Shown in pieces: positions 52,566-60,603 of a stretch of 64,000 nucleotides of DNA. The notes below the pieces were generated by a model. It saw nothing but the letters and a program-made list of their open reading frames with translations. It did not search any database and was not told the origin of the DNA. Origin of the DNA: Myroides indicus. Its GTDB lineage: Bacteria; Bacteroidota; Bacteroidia; Flavobacteriales; Flavobacteriaceae. Each line of letters opens with the position of its first letter. The stretch's first letter is position 1. Location: contig NZ_SOAG01000005.1 of the NCBI RefSeq assembly GCF_004364575.1, positions 1 to 64,000 on the forward strand, in the 5' to 3' direction. The translations under genes were made by a program, and so were the position numbers.

Positions 52566-52880
52566 CTATTGATTAACAGAAACTTCTTTTTGTTTCTTTT
52601 TTCCAATAAAGAAAGATCCAGCTAAAATAGCTGCTACTCCAATATGGACGATTTTCCATCCCATTATTCCTAAAGGAATTTCTACAAACGGTTGAAACAA
52701 GAAAACCATAGCAATATAAAAACCTAATTCAAAAACACTAGCCTTAGTATGTGCGTTATAGGCCATAATACTGAATAAAGCTACTAAAATAAATCTTGTT
52801 AACTGATAAAAATCTGCCGGTAAGGATAATAAGCACAACAATAAAAGTGCTATTATTCCAATTTTTACACCTTTTTCCAT
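52566..52880 (-). CDS. Small integral membrane protein
   Basis: About 104 residues with three to four membrane helices: IGIIALLLLCLLSLPADFYQ, LTRFILVALFSIMAYNAH, LGFYIAMVFLFQPF and WKIVHIGVAAILAGSFFIG, followed by a Lys-rich tail. It resembles the DUF6804-type proteins of Bacteroidota; I am not certain. The longest frame begins with TTG at 52907, but that codon lies inside a perfect -7 box (52905-52912, minus strand), so the real start is ATG 52880 (MEKGV). Confidence 0.7.
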   Translation of the reverse strand: MEKGVKIGIIALLLLCLLSLPADFYQLTRFILVALFSIMAYNAHTKASVFELGFYIAMVFLFQPFVEIPLGIMGWKIVHIGVAAILAGSFFIGKKKQKEVSVNQ

Positions 52881-52904
52881 AACAAATATGTTTTTTATTC
52901 TCTG

Positions 52905-52912
52905 CAAAGATA
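52905..52912 (-). promoter_or_regulatory. Promoter -7 box that decides the start of the small membrane protein
   Basis: The minus strand reads TATCTTTG, 24 bases upstream of ATG 52880. The TTG used by the longer frame is part of this box and cannot be the start if the box is real. Confidence 0.6.
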
Positions 52913-53179
52913 AGAAAATTTATAATCTAATTTGTTAATTTTATGATTTTTACACAAAGTTAACGGTTATTTAAAATACATATATCTTGGATTAGGTAAG
53001 ATGCCTTACGAAAACTGATGTTTTATGCTTAAACTAAGAATAGTAAAAAGTTATAGTTACCCTTATTTTAACTTTATTTTACACGTATAATCGTTAAATT
53101 ACTTTAACATAAAGTATGTTTTTGAATCAATTAAAAATAATGTACTTTAGCGCATCTTAAAATTTTATAGTTTAATACA

Positions 53180-54262
53180 ATGAAACAAGTAGCTTTAAAT
53201 CATATACACGAAAGTTTAGGAGCAAAAATGGTTCCGTTTGCAGGATTTAATATGCCTGTTCAATATGAAGGTGTCAATATCGAACATGAAACAGTACGCA
53301 AAGGTGTAGGTGTTTTTGATGTATCTCACATGGGATTATTCAAAATTTCCGGACCTAACGCATTGAGTTTAATTCAAAAAGTTACTTCAAATGATGCTTC
53401 TGTGTTAACCGATGGAAAAGCGCAATATTGCTATTTTCCAAACGAAAAAGGCGGTGTTATTGACGATATCATTACTTATAAAGTAAACGACAACGAATAT
53501 TTAATGGTTGTCAACGCTTCTAACATTGAAAAAGATTGGAATTGGATTAATCAACACAATGATATGAAAGCTGTTGTAGAAAACCTTTCAGATGGATATT
53601 CTATTTTAGCTATTCAGGGTCCAAAAGCAATTGAATCGATGCAAAGCTTAACGGATATTAATTTATCTGACATTAAGTTCTACAATTTTGTAACAGGCAA
53701 CTTTGCCGAAGCATCAGATGTTATCATTTCAGCAACTGGATATACTGGTTCCGGAGGATTTGAAGTATATGTGAAAAATGAAGATATAGAAACTGTGTGG
53801 AATAAAGTTTTTGAAGCTGGTGCAGATTGGGGAATTAAACCAATTGGTCTCGCTGCACGTGATACACTTCGTTTAGAAATGGGATACTGCTTATACGGAA
53901 ATGAACTTACAGATGAAACTTCTCCATTAGAAGCTGGTTTGGGATGGGTTACTAAATTCACGAAAGACTTTGTAAACAGCGAAAATCTAAAAGCAGAAAA
54001 AGAAGACGGAATAAAAAACAAATTAATTGGTTTTGAATTAATCGGAAAAGGTATTCCACGCCATGATTATGAAATTGTAGATGCAGCAGGAAATGTTATT
54101 GGAAAAGTAACTTCAGGAACTATGTCGCCATCCTTAGGTAAAGGCATTGGAATGGGATATGTACCCGTTGCATCAGCAGTTGAAGGAAATCAGATTTTTA
54201 TTAGAATCCGAAAAAATGATATAGAAGCTAAAGTTGTAAAAACACCATTTTATAAAAAATAA
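53180..54262 (+). CDS. gcvT: Glycine cleavage system T protein (aminomethyltransferase)
   Basis: A 360-residue GcvT. It has [59 protein letters not shown], the folate-binding [13 protein letters not shown], and [12 protein letters not shown], then [20 protein letters not shown] with the conserved Arg/Glu. It takes the aminomethyl group from the H protein and makes methylene-tetrahydrofolate and ammonia. The other genes of the glycine system are not adjacent. No tandem glycine riboswitch is visible upstream. Confidence 0.96.
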   Translation: MKQVALNHIHESLGAKMVPFAGFNMPVQYEGVNIEHETVRKGVGVFDVSHMGLFKISGPNALSLIQKVTSNDASVLTDGKAQYCYFPNEKGGVIDDIITYKVNDNEYLMVVNASNIEKDWNWINQHNDMKAVVENLSDGYSILAIQGPKAIESMQSLTDINLSDIKFYNFVTGNFAEASDVIISATGYTGSGGFEVYVKNEDIETVWNKVFEAGADWGIKPIGLAARDTLRLEMGYCLYGNELTDETSPLEAGLGWVTKFTKDFVNSENLKAEKEDGIKNKLIGFELIGKGIPRHDYEIVDAAGNVIGKVTSGTMSPSLGKGIGMGYVPVASAVEGNQIFIRIRKNDIEAKVVKTPFYKK

Positions 54263-54285
54263 AATTTATAATTAGAAATCTTTAT

Positions 54286-54323
54286 AAAACAGATAAGAGC
54301 GATTAATCGCTCTTATCTGTTTT
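54286..54323. terminator. Bidirectional terminator gcvT / barrel pseudogene
   Basis: A perfect 32-bp palindrome (54289-54320, acagataagagcgatt and its complement) is flanked by A on the left and T on the right. It overlaps the stop codon of the minus-strand gene. Confidence 0.9.
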
Positions 54324-54953
54324 TTTATTTCCAAGTTTAAAAATTGCTTTGAGATTAAAGCCTCCCCAAATATTTTTGAATTTATGAACTCTGTAGTATT
54401 CTTCTTTATTAACATAAGTAAGCCCTATATTTTCTTGGAAATCAAACCCTAGACTAAAACTATCAGAAACTTCCAGTTTATAGCCTATTCCCACTCCTAT
54501 TCCTAATTCAAAAGAATTCAAAGCTCCTTTTATATTTTGAGATTCTAACTTAGCTGCTGTCAAAAAACCTAAATTAGGTCCAAAGTTTAAGTACCACTTT
54601 CTAGTACTTCCAAAATGCCAATTCACATTAAGAGGTATAGTTAAATAATTTAATTTCTGTTCCCCAACTGACGAAAAGAACCCTTCGGATTCTACCCCTT
54701 TTCTTTGATAGCTTAATCCAGAGTGAAAACTTCATCTATCATTAAAAAAGTAATAAAAATCAGCTCCAAAAGTTATTGAACTAGCAGACGTAGTAGTTAG
54801 ATTGCCACTATCTGAAAAGATATAATCACTAGTCGAATATCCTATAAAGGGTATAATTTCAACATCTCCTTTCTCTCTTATTTGAGCACTTAACGAAGTT
54901 GAAGCAAACAAAATAAATAGTAGCTTTTTCTTCATAAAAATAGATTTAATCAT
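54303..54953 (-). pseudogene. Outer-membrane beta-barrel protein, interrupted by one in-frame stop
   Basis: One continuous frame of about 216 codons is broken only by TGA at 54732-54734. The first part (54953 to 54732) has a signal peptide LFILFASTSLSAQ and EIIPFIGYSTSDYIF; after the stop the same frame continues SFHSGLSYQRKGVESEGFFS, then LNVNWHFGSTRKWYLNFGPN, ELGIGVGIGYKLEVSDSFSL and the last strand. This is the pattern of small porin-family barrels of Bacteroidota (typically about 200 residues). The intact pattern on both sides makes one recent nonsense change or a sequence error more likely than two genes. Confidence 0.85.
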
Positions 54954-54977
54954 TTTTTATTAACGATTAGTTTTTTG

Positions 54978-54985
54978 TAACTTTG
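54978..54985 (+). promoter_or_regulatory. Promoter -7 box for the yebC family gene
   Basis: TAACTTTG fits TAnnTTTG exactly, 30 bases upstream of ATG 55016. Confidence 0.55.
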
Positions 54986-55015
54986 CGAATATACTTAAAT
55001 AAAAGTTAATATAAA

Positions 55016-55726
55016 ATGGGAAGAGCGTTTGAATTTAGAAAAGGACGTAAGCTAAAACGTTGGTCTGCTATGGCTAAAACGTTTACAAGATTAGGAAAAG
55101 ACATTGTAATGGCAGTAAAAGAAGGGGGACCAAACCCAGAAAGCAATGCCCGTCTGCGTGCCGTAATTCAAAATGCAAAAGCGGCAAATATGCCGAAAGA
55201 CAACGTAGAAAGAGCTATAAAAAGAGCATCAGACAAAGATACTGCAAATTATAAAGAAGTTATTTTTGAAGGATATGGTCCGCACGGAATCGCTTTCTTA
55301 ATCGAATGTGCAACTGATAACAACAACAGAACTGTGGCTAACATCCGCAGCTATTTCAATAAATGCAACGGAACTTTAGGAACGCAGGGTTCGGTTGAAT
55401 TTATGTTTGACCATACTTGTAATTTTCGCATTCCAAAAGAAGAAGATCGAGATCTTGAAGAATTTGAACTTGAATTGATTGATTTTGGGATAGATGAAAT
55501 TTTTGAAGATGAAGACGGTGTTATGATATACGCTCCTTTTGAAAGTTTTGGGGCTATCCAAAAAGAATTGGAAGAAAGAGAAATTGAAATTTTATCTTCT
55601 GGTTTTGACAGAATTCCACAAGTAACTAAAGAACTTACAGAAGAAGAACAAGCAGATGTTGATAAGCTATTAGAGAAAATAGAGGAAGATGATGACGTTC
55701 AAAATGTATTTACAACCATGGCATAA
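55016..55726 (+). CDS. YebC/PmpR family protein
   Basis: A 236-residue YebC-family protein. It begins MGRAFEFRKGRKLKRWSAMA, has VAVKEGGP-like AVKEGGPNPESNARLRAVI, ANMPKDNVERAIKRA and YEGYGP-like FEGYGPHGIAFLIECATDN, all conserved. Family members have been described as DNA-binding regulators, and more recently as translation factors that relieve ribosome stalling at proline-rich stretches; which applies here is unknown. It starts KRWSAMAK as in the shorter YebC forms of Bacteroidota. It is a single-gene unit with its own promoter and terminator. Confidence 0.92.
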   Translation: MGRAFEFRKGRKLKRWSAMAKTFTRLGKDIVMAVKEGGPNPESNARLRAVIQNAKAANMPKDNVERAIKRASDKDTANYKEVIFEGYGPHGIAFLIECATDNNNRTVANIRSYFNKCNGTLGTQGSVEFMFDHTCNFRIPKEEDRDLEEFELELIDFGIDEIFEDEDGVMIYAPFESFGAIQKELEEREIEILSSGFDRIPQVTKELTEEEQADVDKLLEKIEEDDDVQNVFTTMA

Positions 55727-55749
55727 TCGTCGTTAGCAATTTATATTTT

Positions 55750-55779
55750 AAAAAATCTATCAGATCTGATAGATTTTTT
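55750..55779. terminator. Terminator after the yebC family gene
   Basis: A perfect 30-bp palindrome with core tctatcagatctgataga, A on the left and T on the right, 24 bases after the stop. Confidence 0.88.
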
Positions 55780-55821
55780 TATGCTTATACATATCCTAAT
55801 TTCTACATCGGGTATTTTTAC

Positions 55822-55829
55822 TATTTTTG
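55822..55829 (+). promoter_or_regulatory. Promoter -7 box for the zinc metallopeptidase
   Basis: TATTTTTG, exact TAnnTTTG match, 16 bases upstream of ATG 55846. Confidence 0.5.
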
Positions 55830-55845
55830 TAAATAAAATTAAGTT

Positions 55846-56703
55846 ATGAAATGGGAAGGCAGAAGAGAAAGTAAAAATGTATCTGACAAGCGAGGAAAAT
55901 CAGCAGCAGGTAAAACAGCTTTAGGTGGTGGTTTAATAGGAATTATTGCTGTTTTACTTTATTTATTTGGTGGCGAAACGGGTAAGCAGATTGCACCGGT
56001 TCTTGAACAAATGAATTCGCAACAGAATACGGAGCAAACAGAAACCACTCGAAATCTGACTGAGACAGAGCGCCAAATGGGAAAAATGGTAGCTGTCATG
56101 TTTGCTGACACCGAAGACGTATGGCATCAGATTTTTGAAGAAAACGGCATGCAATACCGCGAACCTAAAATGGAGCTTTTTGATGACAAAGTAAATACCA
56201 AATGTGGTTCTGCAACAGCTGATGTAGGTCCTTTTTATTGTCCTGCAGACGAAACGGTTTATATGGATTTGCGTTTTTTTGAAGAATTGCACAATCGGTT
56301 TGGTGCAGAGCGAGGGAATTTTGCAATTGCCTATGTTATTGCCCATGAAGTAGGACATCATGTACAGACACTTTTAGGCACAAACAGTAAAGTACATCAA
56401 TTGCAGCAAGGCAAAAATCAAAAAGAATCCAATAAATTATCAGTAGGTCTGGAATTACAGGCTGATTTTTATGCGGGAGTCTGGTCAAAATACAATCAAA
56501 AATATTTAGAACCTAAAGATATTGACATTGCCTTAAGTGCGGCACAGGCAGTTGGAGACGATGCTATTCAAAAAAGAGTTAACGGTCAGGTCAATCCGGA
56601 TTCGTTTACTCACGGAACTTCACAGCAGCGAAAAGAATGGTTTATGAAAGGATTTAATACCGGAGATATAAAACAAGGCAATACATTAGACTTTCTACGC
56701 TAA
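55846..56703 (+). CDS. Neutral zinc metallopeptidase, YpfJ family
   Basis: A 285-residue membrane-anchored peptidase. One helix at about 27-44 (GGGLIGIIAVLLYLFGG) follows a cytoplasmic start with WEGRRESKNVSDKRG. The catalytic domain has the family marks CGSATADVGPFYCPADETVYMD and the zinc site VIAHEVGHHVQTLLG (HExxH with Glu as base), with the further ligand in ELQADFYAGVW. Related proteins are called YpfJ or KPN_02809; substrates are unknown. It lies 66 bases before a membrane protein gene on the same strand. Confidence 0.92.
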   Translation: MKWEGRRESKNVSDKRGKSAAGKTALGGGLIGIIAVLLYLFGGETGKQIAPVLEQMNSQQNTEQTETTRNLTETERQMGKMVAVMFADTEDVWHQIFEENGMQYREPKMELFDDKVNTKCGSATADVGPFYCPADETVYMDLRFFEELHNRFGAERGNFAIAYVIAHEVGHHVQTLLGTNSKVHQLQQGKNQKESNKLSVGLELQADFYAGVWSKYNQKYLEPKDIDIALSAAQAVGDDAIQKRVNGQVNPDSFTHGTSQQRKEWFMKGFNTGDIKQGNTLDFLR

Positions 56704-56769
56704 GCATATTTAAAAAAACAAGTAATTCATCTATAATTTTTAGTTTGATTTAATCAGACAAACCAACTT

Positions 56770-57537
56770 ATGAGCAATTTAAACGAAAAACTCAGTGACA
56801 TTAGAGAAAATGGTTACCAGCTGTCCCCTTTTAATGTTATGAGTGAAGCTTTTGTATATTTTAAAAGATCATTTCTGTTAATAACAATCTCGTTACTGAC
56901 AGTTATTCTTTTTCTGTCTTTTATTTCTTCTTTGTTTATAAGCAGATACATTGACGCAGATAGTCCTGATTTACAAGAACAAATTAATGGTATAATAAAT
57001 CTTTTGCTACAACCACCCTATATTTATTATTACATAATTGGAGTTACTATTTTAACAGCACTAAGTAGTGTTTTACTTGCAGGATATTTAAAAGTAAATG
57101 CCGAAATAAGTCAGGGAAAAAAACCTTCTTTTTTAACTGTATTTAAATATTTTGTCAGTAAAAAAGGTATCTATATTTTTTTAGCACAATTGCTGATTTC
57201 ATCTGTTTTTAGTCTTATTACTTTTGCCCTTCAGCTTAAAAACCTTCAGATGGTTTCAATGGCAATTAACTGGCTGATAAATACACTGACTATTTTTATC
57301 ACACCGTTGATTATTTTTGGCAATCAAAAGCCTCTGGAAGCAATTAAAAACAGTATAATGGTAGTAAACAAACAACCTGTACCTATTATACTTACAGTTG
57401 TTTTAAACTATTTTTTAGTTTTGTCGGGATTATTCTTTTTCGTCATTGGCTTTTTATTTACACTTCCGTACTTATTCTCCATATATTTTACTCTGTACAA
57501 GCAAGTTATAGGCTATATTCCGGAAGAGAAAGATTAA
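56770..57537 (+). CDS. Polytopic membrane protein of unknown function
   Basis: A 255-residue protein with five or six membrane helices, for example LLITISLLTVILFLSFISSLF, YYIIGVTILTALSSVLLAGYL, GIYIFLAQLLISSVFSLITFAL, LINTLTIFITPLIIF and IILTVVLNYFLVLSGLFFFV. The pattern of short loops with a repeated AIKNSIMVV segment resembles the membrane domain seen in glycerophosphodiester-phosphodiesterase-linked and related DUF families; no catalytic residues are visible. Function unknown. Its TAA overlaps the stop of yifB on the other strand in a shared TTAA. Confidence 0.6.
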   Translation: MSNLNEKLSDIRENGYQLSPFNVMSEAFVYFKRSFLLITISLLTVILFLSFISSLFISRYIDADSPDLQEQINGIINLLLQPPYIYYYIIGVTILTALSSVLLAGYLKVNAEISQGKKPSFLTVFKYFVSKKGIYIFLAQLLISSVFSLITFALQLKNLQMVSMAINWLINTLTIFITPLIIFGNQKPLEAIKNSIMVVNKQPVPIILTVVLNYFLVLSGLFFFVIGFLFTLPYLFSIYFTLYKQVIGYIPEEKD

Positions 57538-59069
57538 CTAAACCAACCATCTCTATCCAGACTTCTATATTGAATAGCCTCTGCAATATGTTGAGGCATT
57601 ATTTTTTCATGTGCTTCTAAATCAGCAATAGTTCTGGATACTTTTAAAATTCTGTCATAAGCTCTTGCTGATAAGTTAAGTTTGTCCATGGCTGCTTTTA
57701 AAAGATCCAAAGAAGCTATATCCAAAGAACAGTAAATTCGCAGTAAACGAGAAGACATTTGAGCGTTGTAATATATTCCTTTGTGATTAGAAAACCGTTC
57801 AGACTGAATTTCTCTGGCTTTAATAACTCTTTTTCTAATTTCTGCACTGGATTCTGACACTTCTTTTTGGGCTAATTTTTCAAAGGGAACTGGATTTACT
57901 TCAATGTGAATATCAATTCTATCTAATAAAGGTCCTGATATTTTGTTAATATAACGCTGCATTTCTGATTGAGAAGACCGGACAGGAGCATTGGAATCAT
58001 TAAAGTATCCGCTTGGACTTGGATTCATACTTGCTACTAACATAAATGATGACGGATAAGTTATTGTAAATTTGGCTCGGGCGATAGTCACTTCTCTGTC
58101 TTCCAAAGGTTGCCGCATAACTTCCAGTACTTCTCTTTTAAATTCCGGCAATTCATCTAAAAACAATACACCATTATGTGCCAATGAAATTTCTCCCGGT
58201 TGAGGATAGCTCCCCCCTCCTACCAACGAAACTGAAGAAGCGGTATGGTGCGGACTTCTAAAAGGTCTGCTTGTAATTAACCCGCTGTCTTTTGCTTTTC
58301 CAACAACACTGTGGATTTTTGTTGTTTCTAAAGCTTCGCCTAAAGTCATAGGAGGCAAAATACCTGCCAATCTTTTTGCAAGCATTGTTTTTCCTGATCC
58401 CGGAGGTCCTATTAAAATAATATTATGTCCGCCGGCAGCAGCAATTTCCATAGCCCTTTTAATACTTTCCTGTCCTTTAACATCCTTAAAATCTAAATCA
58501 ACTTCTTCGCTGTGATTCTCTCCCATAAGAATATCAAATAAAGCAGGCTGAACAGTATTTTTACCTTCAAAAAAATCAATTACTTGACTAATGTTTTCTA
58601 TTCCATATACTTCTAATCCATCCACTATAGCTGCTTCTTTTTCATTTTCTTTAGGAATAATAATTCCTTTAAACCCTTCTTCTTTCGCTTTAATAGCTAT
58701 AGGTAATGCACCGTTAATACTTTGAAGAGAACCGTCCAATGATAATTCGCCCATAATAATATAATCGGTTAAATTTCTCTTTATTTTGAGTTGTTCTGAA
58801 GCAGCCAAAATTCCCATTGCAATCGTCAAATCATACGCAGAGCCTTCTTTTCGCATGTTTGCCGGCGCCAGATTAATTGTAATTTTTTTACCGGGAAGTT
58901 TATATCCCGTATTCTTTAAAGCTGCAGCAATTCTATAACTGCTTTCTTTAATTGCATTATCAGGTAATCCTACCAAATGATATCCAATACCTGTATCTAT
59001 GTTTACTTCTGCCGTAATAGTAACTGCATCAATACCAAAAACAGCACTGCCATATATTTTTATTAACAT
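57534..59069 (-). CDS. YifB-family Mg-chelatase-like AAA ATPase
   Basis: A 511-residue ATPase. The N-terminal domain (about 1-170) has MLIKIYGSAVFGIDAVTITAEV, then GLPDNAIKESSYRI and ITINLAPANMRKEGSAYDL, a ComM/YifB hallmark. The AAA domain has Walker A ILIGPPGSGKTMLAKRLAG and Walker B GVLFLDELPEF, with sensor ASMNPSP. In gamma-proteobacteria ComM helps branch migration of incoming DNA during natural transformation; the role in Bacteroidota is not established. It converges on the membrane protein gene with a four-base overlap and no terminator between. Confidence 0.93.
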   Translation of the reverse strand: MLIKIYGSAVFGIDAVTITAEVNIDTGIGYHLVGLPDNAIKESSYRIAAALKNTGYKLPGKKITINLAPANMRKEGSAYDLTIAMGILAASEQLKIKRNLTDYIIMGELSLDGSLQSINGALPIAIKAKEEGFKGIIIPKENEKEAAIVDGLEVYGIENISQVIDFFEGKNTVQPALFDILMGENHSEEVDLDFKDVKGQESIKRAMEIAAAGGHNIILIGPPGSGKTMLAKRLAGILPPMTLGEALETTKIHSVVGKAKDSGLITSRPFRSPHHTASSVSLVGGGSYPQPGEISLAHNGVLFLDELPEFKREVLEVMRQPLEDREVTIARAKFTITYPSSFMLVASMNPSPSGYFNDSNAPVRSSQSEMQRYINKISGPLLDRIDIHIEVNPVPFEKLAQKEVSESSAEIRKRVIKAREIQSERFSNHKGIYYNAQMSSRLLRIYCSLDIASLDLLKAAMDKLNLSARAYDRILKVSRTIADLEAHEKIMPQHIAEAIQYRSLDRDGWFS

Positions 59070-59392
59070 ATTTTTTTACTTTAAAAATTAGAAATAACCA
59101 TTTTATTCAAAGCCCAATTACTACATATTCTTCTCATTATTAATATATTTACTGCGTTTTTGTAGAACTACTCTACGAAACGAGAATCAAAATTTATTTA
59201 TTTGAATCAAATTTATTTACATTTTTGTGATATATAACGTTCTGTAAATACAAACAACAATTTGAAAAACAGCAAAATATATTCCAAAACCTCATTTTAA
59301 CTAATCATTTTAGTATTTTGGCATTAGACTTGGAATATATTCATACGGAGAATATTTCTCACCTTCAACTTAAAAAAACAGTTCTTAACAAA
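59070..59392. other. 323-base spacer between divergent yifB and the RND operon
   Basis: It must hold two promoters. An imperfect hairpin-like inverted repeat is centred near 59169: CGTTT-GTAGA (59155-59166) with TCTAC-AAACG (59172-59182). A near -7 box (TATTTTG, 59314-59320) overlaps the TTG that begins the longer efflux-adaptor frame. No exact TAnnTTTG match is seen on either strand, and no repressor gene is adjacent. Confidence 0.45.
59155..59182. promoter_or_regulatory. Inverted repeat upstream of the RND efflux operon
   Basis: CGTTT/AAACG and GTAGA/TCTAC form a nested inverted repeat around actac, 211 bases before the adaptor ATG. It could be a repressor site for the efflux operon; a role as a weak transcript end for yifB is excluded by its orientation and distance. 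Confidence 0.3.
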
Positions 59393-60544
59393 ATGATAAC
59401 AAATAAAAAAACAATTTTAATTGCATTTTCTGCGTTAATAATGATTGGAACATTAATAGCTATTAACAGCTGTAATATTGGTTCATCCAAAACCATCGAT
59501 CCTAAAGAAAATGCCCTCGCATTACCCATTATAGAAGTAGATACTACTACAGCGATTACCGTAAAAGATTATATAGGAAATATAGAAGGGAAAATCAATG
59601 TAGAGATTCGCCCTCAGGTAGAAGGCAGCTTAGAAAAAATATTTGTTGATGAAGGTGCTTTTGTCAAAGAAGGACAACCTCTATTTCAGATTAATCCACA
59701 ACCTTATCAGGAAATTTTAAATAACGTGGTGGCTACAGAAAATGTAGAAAAAGCAAAGCTAAAAAATGCTCAACTGGAAATAGACCGCTTAAAACCTCTT
59801 ATTGACAATGAAGTGATTGCTGAAGTTCAATTAGAGACCGCTAAGTCGAATTATGAAATAGCAAAAGCATCTTTAGCAAAAGCATCTGCCGAAGTAGCCA
59901 GTGCAAAAATTAACTTAAACTATACAGTAATTAAAGCTCCTGTAAGCGGATACATCGGCAGAATACCTAAGCGGATAGGGAACTTAGTAAGCAAAAGCGA
60001 CAAAGAGCCCTTAACGGTTTTATCAGATGTAAGCGAAGTTTATGTATACTTTGGAATGAGCGAATCCGATTTCTTATATTTTGCTAAAGACTCTAAAAAA
60101 ACGGATAGCACAAACATTACCTCTTCAGGGCAAATCCTACCCGAGGTAAGTCTTATACTTGCTGATGGTCATGAATATGCCGAAAAAGGAAAAGTAGATA
60201 TGGTAAACGGACAGGTAAATAGAAATACCGGCTCCATCTCTTTAAGAGCTTCTTTTCCAAATTCACAAGACATTATGCGTTCAGGAAATACAGGAACTGT
60301 CAAACTTCAAGAAACTAAAACGCATGTTATCCTTATTCCGCAGGAGGTGACAAATTCTATTCAGGATAAAACCTTTGTTTATGTTTTAGACGATGAAGAT
60401 AAAGTCAAACTTCAGACTATAGAAATAGACGGTGTTTCTGGCAGCAATTATATTGTTACTTCAGGACTAGCCATCGGAGACAGAGTCATAAAAACCGGAT
60501 TTGACAAATTATCCGAAGGGATGTATGTAAAACCTATCAAGTAA
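59393..60544 (+). CDS. RND efflux periplasmic adaptor (AcrA/MexA family), lipoprotein
   Basis: A membrane-fusion protein of about 383 residues. A lipoprotein signal ends at IAINSC. The barrel-sandwich (lipoyl) halves flank a coiled-coil hairpin: [30 protein letters not shown], then a heptad-like stretch ([18 protein letters not shown] through [14 protein letters not shown]), then [21 protein letters not shown], all typical; cited segments are split by position. It links the inner-membrane pump to the outer channel. The longest frame starts at TTG 59318 in a near -7 box; ATG 59393 (MITNKK) gives a correct signal peptide. It is the first gene of the adaptor-pump-channel operon. Confidence 0.93.
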   Translation: MITNKKTILIAFSALIMIGTLIAINSCNIGSSKTIDPKENALALPIIEVDTTTAITVKDYIGNIEGKINVEIRPQVEGSLEKIFVDEGAFVKEGQPLFQINPQPYQEILNNVVATENVEKAKLKNAQLEIDRLKPLIDNEVIAEVQLETAKSNYEIAKASLAKASAEVASAKINLNYTVIKAPVSGYIGRIPKRIGNLVSKSDKEPLTVLSDVSEVYVYFGMSESDFLYFAKDSKKTDSTNITSSGQILPEVSLILADGHEYAEKGKVDMVNGQVNRNTGSISLRASFPNSQDIMRSGNTGTVKLQETKTHVILIPQEVTNSIQDKTFVYVLDDEDKVKLQTIEIDGVSGSNYIVTSGLAIGDRVIKTGFDKLSEGMYVKPIK

Positions 60545-60603
60545 ATCTATCAAAAAATATTGCAAACGGAGTTTTTAAACTCGCCTTACAAAAAAATGAT
60601 ACT

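Noticed and set aside
52881-53179. A glycine riboswitch ahead of gcvT
   Set aside because: The region is AT-rich without the two conserved glycine aptamer cores; no helices of that kind were found.
54732-54953. A separate 73-residue exported protein
   Set aside because: It is the N-terminal part of the barrel protein at 54303-54953. The frame continues after the stop and matches the rest of the barrel.
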